NCBI GenBank assembly: GCA_943328885.2
Contig: CALQBT020000016.1
Coordinates: forward strand, 1-14,743
Reading direction: 5' to 3'
Origin: Bordetella parapertussis
GTDB lineage: Bacteria; Pseudomonadota; Gammaproteobacteria; Burkholderiales; Burkholderiaceae_C
Length of the DNA: 14,743 bases
Shown here: piece by piece, positions 7,296 through 13,796 of the stretch
Layout: each line of letters opens with the position of its first letter
Position numbering within the stretch: the first letter of the stretch is position 1
Notes under the pieces: generated by a model
What the model was told of the DNA's origin: nothing
The model's database searches: none
What the model saw: only the letters and a program-made list of their open reading frames with translations
Translations under genes and position numbers: made by a program

Positions 7296-8591
7296 TCAGG
7301 CCGGCATCAGCCGGCGCGACATGGCCGAGGCGATGCCGGCATCGCGATAGGGCAGGAATTCAGCCAGCCGCGGGTAGCCCTGGCGGAACAGCGCGGCTGG
7401 CATGCGGGCGTCCTTGGCCGGATACAACCGGCCGCCGGCCGCGCCGACGATGGCGTCGAGTTGCGCAAACAACTGCTCGGTGCGCGCGCCTTGGTTCGGG
7501 AAGTCCAGAGCCAGGGTGGTGCCTGCCATCGGGAAACTCAGCAAGCCAGCCGACGCTCGGTCGCTGAAGGTCTTGAGCACCGCCAGGAACGAGCCCTGAC
7601 CGCTGACGCGGATCGCGCGCAGCAAACCGGCGACGGCGTCGGTCTCCACAGCGCGCGGCAGCACGCATTGGTATTGGTAGAAGCCGCGCGGGCCGTAGAT
7701 GCGGTTCCAGCCCAGCAGGCCGTCCAGCGGGTAGAAGAACGGCAGCAGGTGCTGGTACTGCAAGCCTGTCCTGCGGCGGTTGAGGGCAAAGTACGCCTTG
7801 TTGAACGCGCGCAGGCTGGTCTGGTTGATCAGCGAGAACGGCGGCGTCAGCGGCAAGCTGCGGGTGCGTGCTGCCGGCGCCGGCGCGTCGTGGGCGATGT
7901 GGTTGGCGCGGAAGAACACGCCGCGGGCTTCAAACTCGCCGCCATGCACGCAGTCGAGCCACGAGACGTGGTAGTCCCAGTTGCGCTCCGATTCGCGGGA
8001 CAGGTGGAAGAAGTCTGCGAGCTTGTCGTAGCTCAGAGACTCGGTCTGCAACCAGGGGCCGGGCACGGGTTGCAATTGCAGTCGGGCCCTGACGATCAGC
8101 CCGGTCAGCCCGAGGCCGCCGATGGTCGCACGCAGCCAGCGCGCCTCATGCGCCGGGCTGCAGTCGATCCGGTTGCCATCGCTGCGTGCCAGTGTCAGCC
8201 CCAGCACATGTTCGCCCAGCGTGCCGGCACGGTGGTGGTTCTTGCCGTGGACGTCGTTGGCGATAGCGCCGCCCAGGGTGACGAAGCGGGTCCCTGGCGT
8301 GACGGGCAGAAACCAGCCGGCGGGCAGTGCAACAGCAATGATGTCGTCTAGCAGCACGCCGGCTTCGCACTCGATCACACCGCTGATCGGGTCGAATTCG
8401 ATGAACCGGTCCAGCCCGCGCGTGGCCCACAGCAGGCCACCGGAGTTGAGGCAGACATCGCCGTAGCTTCGACCGTTGCCATACGGCAGGCCCGGACCTT
8501 CGGCCGGCCCGCGCGCCAAGTCCAGGCGATGCCTATCGCTCAAGCGCTGCACCCGGTGCGGCTGCGCCGACAGCCTGCCCCAGGAGGCCAT
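7296..8591 (-). CDS. dprE1: FAD-dependent oxidase, DprE1-like (polyprenyl-phosphoryl-ribose 2'-oxidase)
   Basis: A 431-aa flavoprotein of the VAO/PCMH fold. The FAD-binding blocks are GNGRSYGD (38-45) and TPGTRFVTLGGAIANDVHG (98-116), continuing into the DprE1 hallmark HGKNHH (115-120), whose His carries or contacts FAD in the mycobacterial enzyme. Later blocks include YGPRGFYQYQ (299-308), LLSFPMAG (350-357) and LYPAKDAR (389-396), where K393 corresponds to the active-site lysine. DprE1 oxidises the 2'-hydroxyl of polyprenyl-phosphoryl-ribose to the ketone. The residue aligned with the benzothiazinone-reactive Cys387 is Ala361. An open frame continues upstream through the preceding gene, but the ATG at 8591 is the only sensible start. 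It begins 23 nt after the UbiA stop and has no clear ribosome site. Confidence 0.92.
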   Translation of the reverse strand: MASWGRLSAQPHRVQRLSDRHRLDLARGPAEGPGLPYGNGRSYGDVCLNSGGLLWATRGLDRFIEFDPISGVIECEAGVLLDDIIAVALPAGWFLPVTPGTRFVTLGGAIANDVHGKNHHRAGTLGEHVLGLTLARSDGNRIDCSPAHEARWLRATIGGLGLTGLIVRARLQLQPVPGPWLQTESLSYDKLADFFHLSRESERNWDYHVSWLDCVHGGEFEARGVFFRANHIAHDAPAPAARTRSLPLTPPFSLINQTSLRAFNKAYFALNRRRTGLQYQHLLPFFYPLDGLLGWNRIYGPRGFYQYQCVLPRAVETDAVAGLLRAIRVSGQGSFLAVLKTFSDRASAGLLSFPMAGTTLALDFPNQGARTEQLFAQLDAIVGAAGGRLYPAKDARMPAALFRQGYPRLAEFLPYRDAGIASAMSRRLMPA

Positions 8592-8614
8592 GGGGCGGCC
8601 GACCGCGGCCGCGC

Positions 8615-10057
8615 TCAACGCGCCACCCACAGCGCCAAGCCGAACAAACCAGCGCAGGCCAGGCTGTAGCTGTCTCGCAGCGCGAACACCACCGGGTCGT
8701 CGTGCATGTTGCCGCGCTGTGCCTGCATCCACATGCGGCTGATCCAGTACAGCAAGATCGGGATCGTCAACCACAGGCTCTCGGGGCGGGCGTAAGTGTG
8801 ACTGGCTGTGTCGCCGTTGATGTAGAGCGCCAGCACCAGCACCGCGCTGAAGCCCGCGGTCACGCCCATCGCTTGCACCAGCGGCAGGTCGCTGACCAGG
8901 TAGCCGCGGCCCCGCGCATCGCTGCGTCCGAGCTTGGCCACCAGCGACAACTCGGAAAAGCGCTTGACGAAGGCCAGGCTCAGGAAGAGGAAGAGCGAGA
9001 ACGCCAGCAGCCAAAACGACATCGCCAGCCCGACCGCCGCGCAGCCCGCGATGATGCGCAGCGTGTAGAGCGCGCCCAGCGCCAGACAGTCAACGATGAC
9101 GCGGCTCTTGAGCCCAAAACTGTAGGCCAGCGTGAGCGCGAAGTACACGCCCAGCCACAACAAGAAGGCTGGCCTGCCGGTCAAGGCGATCGCCAGCGAT
9201 GCACTCAGCAGCACGGCGGCCAGCGCCAACCCGGCCGGCACCGACAGACGGCCCGACGCGAAGGCGCGCAGCTTCTTGCGTGGATGGGCGCGGTCGCTCT
9301 CGAGGTCCATCAGGTCGTTGATGATGTAGACCGCAGACGCGCACAAGCCGAAAGCCAGGAAGGCCATCAGCGCTTGCAGCAGCAGTGGCAGGTCGGCCAG
9401 CCGGTAGGCCCCGGCCAGCGGCACGAGCACCAACAAGTTCTTCAGCCACTGGTGCACTCGCATCGCGCGCAACCAGTCGCGCGGACCGGTCTTGGTGCGT
9501 TCGATCTCTCGGTCGACCGTGGCGCTGCGCCTGGCCTGGGCGCGAACGCCGTCCGATGCATTGACCACGATCGCAAGGCGTGATCGCTGCCATACCGCGA
9601 CATCGTCTTGCGAGTTGCCCGCATAGTCGAAGCCCGCATCACCGAATCGCTCGACCAGCAGGCGGGCCTTGTGCTGCGCCGAGAGGTTGTCGATGCCGTC
9701 GCTGGCGATCACCTCGTCGAACAGCCCCAGGTGATCGGCCACCTGCTGGGCGTAGCGCAGGTCGGACGCGGTGCACAGCACGACCCGGCGCCCGCTATCG
9801 CGTTCGCGGCGGATCCAGGCCAGCACGGCTTCGTTGTAGGGCAGGCTGTGGACCTCGAGGGCAACGCGGCTGGCGATCTGGCGCTTCAAGTGGGCTTTGC
9901 CCGAGGCGAGCCAGAGCGGGATCGCCAGCGCCCACTGAGGCTGCTGCCGCAGCAGCTTGAGGCTCGACTCGTGCAACAGGTCCGCCAGGATCAGGGTGCC
10001 GTCGAGGTCGATGACCAGGGGGATCGGCGCGCCGCTCACGGCCGGCTGAGCGCTCAT
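8615..10057 (-). CDS. HAD phosphatase - UbiA prenyltransferase fusion (polyprenyl-P phosphoribosyltransferase-like)
   Basis: A 480-aa two-domain protein. Residues about 12-175 form a HAD-type hydrolase: motif I DLDGTL (D17, D19), motif II T96 in LCTAS, a lysine near K130, and the acidic motif GNSQDD (147-152). Residues about 195-480 form a UbiA membrane domain with the first Mg/diphosphate motif NDLMDLESD (N247, D248, D251, D255) and the second around YSFGLKSRVIVD (312-323). The stretch DRAHPRKKLR resembles the mycobacterial Rv3806c enzyme, which joins PRPP to decaprenyl phosphate. The HAD half is inferred to remove the ribose 5-phosphate, the job done in mycobacteria by a separate protein. 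The ATG overlaps the previous stop by 4 nt (ATGA), with AGGGG 5 nt upstream. Similar fusions occur in other proteobacterial arabinose-donor loci, to my knowledge. Confidence 0.92.
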   Translation of the reverse strand: MSAQPAVSGAPIPLVIDLDGTLILADLLHESSLKLLRQQPQWALAIPLWLASGKAHLKRQIASRVALEVHSLPYNEAVLAWIRRERDSGRRVVLCTASDLRYAQQVADHLGLFDEVIASDGIDNLSAQHKARLLVERFGDAGFDYAGNSQDDVAVWQRSRLAIVVNASDGVRAQARRSATVDREIERTKTGPRDWLRAMRVHQWLKNLLVLVPLAGAYRLADLPLLLQALMAFLAFGLCASAVYIINDLMDLESDRAHPRKKLRAFASGRLSVPAGLALAAVLLSASLAIALTGRPAFLLWLGVYFALTLAYSFGLKSRVIVDCLALGALYTLRIIAGCAAVGLAMSFWLLAFSLFLFLSLAFVKRFSELSLVAKLGRSDARGRGYLVSDLPLVQAMGVTAGFSAVLVLALYINGDTASHTYARPESLWLTIPILLYWISRMWMQAQRGNMHDDPVVFALRDSYSLACAGLFGLALWVAR

Positions 10058-11073
10058 GCGAGCCCCTGGTCTTGAGCGGGCTGCGTGGCGCGGCGCGGCC
10101 GCATGCCGACGAATGACAGCAAGGCGCCCAAGCCGATCAGCCAGCTCAGCCACAAGGTCGAAGCCCGCGCCGCGAGCGCCACCGCGAGGGCTTCGGGCAA
10201 GCCGACGCCGCGCGATTGCAACTGCAGCACCAGCGCGGAATCCATCGCGCCCAGTCCGCCAGGGACCAGGGTCACCGCGCCGATCAAGGTGGCCGACGAG
10301 AAGATGGCCACGCCGTCGGCCGTGCCTATGGCCGGCGCGACCCGCGCCAGGTAAGCGGCAAAGATGAGGGCCTGGATGCCATAGGCCAGGACTGCGAAAG
10401 CGCTGTAGGCCAGTGGTCGCCAACCCCGCCAGGCTTCGGCCCAGGCCCGAATGGGCGCGCCGGCCAAGGCCAGCCAGCGGCCGACGGCGCCGCGAGAGCG
10501 CGTCGTTGCTGGCCGGGAAGCCCCCGTGCTGGCCTGCCAACAGCGTGCGCCGACGGCTGCGCCGACCACGGCCAGCGCGGCAACTGCTTCGAGCACGGGC
10601 TGGCGTCGCCCTGCCAGGGCCGCGGCAGCGGCGCCGAGGGCGGCCACGCCGATCAGGTCCGACAGTCGATCCGCGACGAAGCCGCCGAGAGAATGGCGCG
10701 CCGGTACGCCGCGCGCCAGGAGCAAGGCCGAGCGCATGGTTTCGCCGAGTTTGGCTGGCGTGGCCGACAGCGCCATCCCGGCCAAGTAGACGCGCAGGCT
10801 GAAGCCCGTCGGCAAGCGATGGCCCAGCTGCGCCAGGATCAGCTGCCAGCGTGAGAAACGCACCAGCAAGCTCAGGCCACACGCGGCCATGCCGATGGCG
10901 ATGATGCCAGCGCCGATCTGTTGCAGCGCCGTCCAGGTGGCGGATGAACCGGCCCAGACGATGACCAACAGGTAGGCCAATCCTGCGCAGCAGACCAAGG
11001 CGCTGCCGGCGGCGATCCAGCGCTCAAGCGGTCTGTCGAAAGTGTTGGGCAGGTGTGACAGGCCGGAGATCAT
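10054..11073 (-). CDS. Lysylphosphatidylglycerol synthase TM-region (UPF0104/AglD-like) membrane protein
   Basis: First gene of the operon: 339 aa, about eight membrane helices, no soluble catalytic domain. Family motifs are visible: FSRWQLIL, ATPAKLGETMRSALLLARG, ADRLSDLIG, and the C-terminal LVPGGLGAMDSALV (the usual PGG-x-G-x-x-E/D pattern). Stand-alone proteins of this family often sit in polyprenyl-sugar or glycolipid clusters and are suspected of lipid transport or flipping; that role here is inference. Start choice is uncertain: the ATG at 11073 precedes the conserved region but has no ribosome site (the minus strand is CTCCTCCT there), while a TTG at 11187 would add 38 unconserved residues. 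Its stop overlaps the next start as ATGA. The C-terminal tail is short, basic and Gln-rich. One sampled line is 75% GC. Confidence 0.85.
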   Translation of the reverse strand: MISGLSHLPNTFDRPLERWIAAGSALVCCAGLAYLLVIVWAGSSATWTALQQIGAGIIAIGMAACGLSLLVRFSRWQLILAQLGHRLPTGFSLRVYLAGMALSATPAKLGETMRSALLLARGVPARHSLGGFVADRLSDLIGVAALGAAAAALAGRRQPVLEAVAALAVVGAAVGARCWQASTGASRPATTRSRGAVGRWLALAGAPIRAWAEAWRGWRPLAYSAFAVLAYGIQALIFAAYLARVAPAIGTADGVAIFSSATLIGAVTLVPGGLGAMDSALVLQLQSRGVGLPEALAVALAARASTLWLSWLIGLGALLSFVGMRPRRATQPAQDQGLA

Positions 11074-11286
11074 CTTGTGCAGGAGGAGTGACGCCTGCGT
11101 GCTTTGAGGGTTGGAGGGCGTGGCGCCTTTTTGATTGTTGACCGAATACGGCGCTTGCGCGGACTCGCCGCAGGGCAAGCGTGCCAACTTTGGCGCAGCT
11201 CTGTCAGCCGGGCCCGCACTATCGAATCCCCTGAGACCGCGCCTGTCGACCCTGAGTCAGAATCTGGCATTCCCCGGAGGGATCAG
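11074..11286. promoter_or_regulatory. Divergent intergenic region between the operon and fadD
   Basis: This 213-bp region must hold the promoters for the minus-strand operon and probably for fadD. For the operon, the minus strand has TCGACA (complement of 11244-11249, one mismatch to TTGACA), but the hexamer 17 nt downstream matches the -10 consensus at only three positions. For fadD, TTGACC at 11138-11143 has no acceptable -10. No FadR-like operator or riboswitch was recognised. Confidence 0.3.
11276..11280 (+). promoter_or_regulatory. Ribosome binding site fixing the fadD start
   Basis: GGAGG lies 6 nt upstream of the ATG at 11287. It is the strongest ribosome site in the window and identifies 11287, not the upstream TTG at 11104 in the same frame, as the start. 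Confidence 0.85.
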
Positions 11287-12972
11287 ATGCCCAAGATTTG
11301 GCTCAAGCAATATCCGGTCGGCGTGCCGGCCGAGATCAGGACTGACGTCTACCCGTCGCTGGTGGCGCTGATCGACGAGAGCCTGCAGAAATACCGGGCG
11401 CTGACGGCCTACAAATTCATGGGTCGAGGCTTTAGCTTCGGCGAGGTCGACAACGCTGCGCACGCGCTGGCCGCCTGGCTGCAGGCCCAGGATCTGGTCC
11501 GCGGCGACCGGGTCGCGATCATGCTGCCGAATGTGCCGCAATACCCGGTCGCGGTGGCTGCGGTGCTGCGCGCCGGCCTGGTGGTGGTCAACGTCAACCC
11601 GCTCTACACGCCGCGCGAACTCGAGCACCAGCTCAAGGATTCGGGCGCCAAGGCCATCATCGTGTTGGAGAACTTCGCCGGCGTGCTGGCCCAGGTGGTT
11701 GAGCATTTGCCGATCAAGACCGTGCTGGTCGCGGCGATGGGCGACATGCTGGGCTGGTTCAAGGGCACGCTGGTCAACCAGGTGGTGCGGCGGGTCAAGA
11801 AGCTGGTGCCGCCCTTCACGCTGCCCGCCCGTTTGGGCAGCGCGCGTTTCAACGAAGCGCTGGCGCGTGGCCGGCAGCTGAGTTTTGCACCGGTCCAACT
11901 CGGCCCCGACGACATCGCGGTGCTGCAGTACACCGGTGGCACCACCGGTGTGAGCAAGGGCGCGGTGCTGCTGCACCGCAACCTGGTCGCCAACATCTTG
12001 CAGGCAGAAGCCTGGTACCAGCCTGCGCTCAACAAGATCCCGCCCGGCCAGCAAATCGTCACCGTCTGCGCGCTGCCGCTCTACCATATCTTCGGTTTCA
12101 ACGCCAACATGATGCTGGGGCTGCGCATGGGCGGCTGCAACATCCTGATCGCCAACCCGCGTGACATCCCCGCACTGCTCAAGGATCTGGCGGCCCAGCC
12201 TTTCCACAGTTTCCCGGCGGTCAACAGCTTGTTCGCCGCGATTGCCAACCACCCGGATTTCGACAAGGTCGACTGGAGCGCGCTGAAAATCTCGGTCGGC
12301 GGCGGCATGGCCGTCACCCAGGGCACGGCGCGGCTGTGGCTCGACAAGACCGGCTGTCCGATCTGCGAGGGCTACGGGCTGTCCGAGACCAGCCCCTCGG
12401 CCACCTGCAACCTGGTCGACAGCAGCGCTTTCAGCGGCAGCATCGGTCTGCCGATACCGAGCACCGAACTCGTGCTGCTTGACGATGAAGGCGCCGAACT
12501 GCCGCAAGGCAGCGCGGGTGAGATCGCGATCCGCGGCCCTCAGGTGATGGCCGGCTACTGGCAGCGCCCCGACGAGACCGCCAAGGCGATGACGGCGGAC
12601 GGGTTCTTCAGAACTGGCGACATCGGCGTGATGGACGAGCAGGGCTACTTTCGCATCATCGACCGCAAGAAGGACATGATCCTGGTCTCGGGTTTCAATG
12701 TCTACCCCAACGAGATCGAGGACGTGCTGTCGCAACTGCGTGGCGTTGTCGAGTGCGCGGCGGTCGGCATCCCCGACGAGAAGACTGGCGAGGCGGTCAA
12801 GGTGGTGATCGTCAGGACGAGCCCGGCGTTGACCGAGGCCAAGGTGCGGTCCTGGTGCGAGGCCAACCTGACCGGCTACAAGCGGCCCAGGGTGATCGAG
12901 TTCCGCAGCGACCTGCCCAAGTCCACCGTCGGCAAGATCCTGCGGCGCGAGTTGCGCGAGGCCAAGCGCTGA
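11287..12972 (+). CDS. fadD: Long-chain fatty acid--CoA ligase
   Basis: A 561-aa member of the ANL superfamily, the same length as E. coli FadD. It activates long-chain fatty acids with ATP and CoA at the cytoplasmic membrane for beta-oxidation or phospholipid synthesis. Seen in sequence: the N-terminal WLKQYPVGVPAEI block as in FadD; the ATP-binding loop YTGGTTGVSKGA beginning at Y215; the adenylate motif GYGLSETSPS; the hinge FRTGDIGVMDEQGYFRIIDR with DRKKDMILVSGFNVYPNEIE; and the C-terminal catalytic lysine in STVGKILRRELRE. The start is fixed by the GGAGG site. It is divergent from the glycan operon and probably unrelated to it in function. rsmE follows 86 nt downstream with no clear terminator between. 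Confidence 0.97.
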   Translation: MPKIWLKQYPVGVPAEIRTDVYPSLVALIDESLQKYRALTAYKFMGRGFSFGEVDNAAHALAAWLQAQDLVRGDRVAIMLPNVPQYPVAVAAVLRAGLVVVNVNPLYTPRELEHQLKDSGAKAIIVLENFAGVLAQVVEHLPIKTVLVAAMGDMLGWFKGTLVNQVVRRVKKLVPPFTLPARLGSARFNEALARGRQLSFAPVQLGPDDIAVLQYTGGTTGVSKGAVLLHRNLVANILQAEAWYQPALNKIPPGQQIVTVCALPLYHIFGFNANMMLGLRMGGCNILIANPRDIPALLKDLAAQPFHSFPAVNSLFAAIANHPDFDKVDWSALKISVGGGMAVTQGTARLWLDKTGCPICEGYGLSETSPSATCNLVDSSAFSGSIGLPIPSTELVLLDDEGAELPQGSAGEIAIRGPQVMAGYWQRPDETAKAMTADGFFRTGDIGVMDEQGYFRIIDRKKDMILVSGFNVYPNEIEDVLSQLRGVVECAAVGIPDEKTGEAVKVVIVRTSPALTEAKVRSWCEANLTGYKRPRVIEFRSDLPKSTVGKILRRELREAKR

Positions 12973-13058
12973 TTGCCGCTGCGCGCGCCGTCGTTGTCGG
13001 CGGGTTGAATTGCGAGGCTTGGGCGCCTAGGTCTGATCTGCAGGCACACTGCCACCCC

Positions 13059-13796
13059 ATGCTCGCCCGCCTGCACCTCGATCCCATGCTCGCCGGACCT
13101 GCGCTCGCCGTCGGTGCCGAGTTGCAGCTGCCCGCCAATGCCAGCCGCCACGTGCAGGTCTTGCGCCTGCAGCCTGGCCAGCAGATCACGCTGTTCGATG
13201 GCCAGGGCGGTGAGTGGGGGGCCGAAATCCTGGCGATGGACCGCAAGACCGTCAGCGTCCGCTTGGGGGCCCATCTGGCGGTCGAGCGCGAGTTGGCCAC
13301 CGAGGTCACGCTGGCGCTGGGCATGCCAGCCAACGAGCGCATGGACGGCTTGGTGGAAAAAGCCACCGAGCTCGGCGTGGCTTGCATCCAGCCCCTGGTC
13401 TGCGAGCGATCGGTGCTGCGCCTGGCCGGCGAGCGCGCCGAACGCAAGACGGCGCATTGGCAGGCGATTGCAGTGTCGGCCTGCGAGCAGAGTGGGCGCA
13501 ACCGGGTGCCGCGGGTCGCGCTGCCGATCGGCTTGCGCGACTGGCTCAGGTCTGCGCCAGGCGGGCGCAGGCTGTTGCTGAGTCTGGCGCTTGGCGTGCC
13601 GCCGCTGGCCCGTTGGGCAGATGACGGTGCTGCGATCACGGTGCTCAGCGGGCCCGAAGGCGGTTTGAGTCCGGCCGAGATCGCGTTGGCCGAGGGCTGC
13701 GGTTTTCTGCCGGTGAGCCTGGGCGCGCGGGTCTTGCGCGCCGACACCGCACCGCTGGCCTTGCTGGCCTGTATTGCCGCACTGGAAACCCCATGA
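13059..13796 (+). CDS. rsmE: 16S rRNA (uracil(1498)-N(3))-methyltransferase
   Basis: A 245-aa SPOUT-class methyltransferase, close to the usual 243 aa. It methylates U1498 of 16S rRNA in the 30S subunit. The N-terminal PUA-like part shows the RHVQVLRLQPGQ block; the catalytic half shows MERMDGLVEKATELG-type sequence (here NERMDGLVEKATELG), the ACEQSGRNRVP block, GPEGG (198-202) and the trefoil-knot SAM segment LGARVLRADTAPLA. The ATG at 13059 keeps the conserved N-terminus; an open frame reaches back into fadD but those residues are unrelated. The ribosome site is weak. Its stop overlaps the MFS gene as ATGA. Confidence 0.95.
   Translation: MLARLHLDPMLAGPALAVGAELQLPANASRHVQVLRLQPGQQITLFDGQGGEWGAEILAMDRKTVSVRLGAHLAVERELATEVTLALGMPANERMDGLVEKATELGVACIQPLVCERSVLRLAGERAERKTAHWQAIAVSACEQSGRNRVPRVALPIGLRDWLRSAPGGRRLLLSLALGVPPLARWADDGAAITVLSGPEGGLSPAEIALAEGCGFLPVSLGARVLRADTAPLALLACIAALETP

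Noticed and set aside
8592..9014. In-frame N-terminal extension of the DprE1-like gene
   Set aside because: It lies wholly within the UbiA domain gene in another frame and its residues do not resemble a DprE1 N-terminus.
10058..10882. In-frame N-terminal extension of the HAD-UbiA gene
   Set aside because: It overlaps the LPG-synthase-TM gene; the ATGA overlap with an AGGGG site gives a better start at 10057.
11081..11137. AGGAGGAG followed by a short plus-strand frame, a possible leader peptide before fadD
   Set aside because: The only start (GTG) directly abuts the AGGAGG with no spacer, and the 16-odd residues show no regulatory pattern.
11174..11192. TGGCAC...TTGC on the minus strand suggestive of a sigma-54 promoter
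   Set aside because: The distance between the GG and GC elements does not fit the required spacing.
11104..11286. Upstream extension of fadD from a TTG
   Set aside because: Residues do not match FadD N-termini, while GGAGG and the ATG at 11287 give exactly the E. coli length.
11257..12735. 492-codon minus-strand open frame opposite fadD
   Set aside because: Low-complexity His/Gln/Asp-rich sequence opposite a textbook fadD.
12984..13012. CGCCG/CGGCG hairpin after fadD as a terminator
   Set aside because: Only 5 bp of stem and no T-tract; too common in GC-rich DNA.
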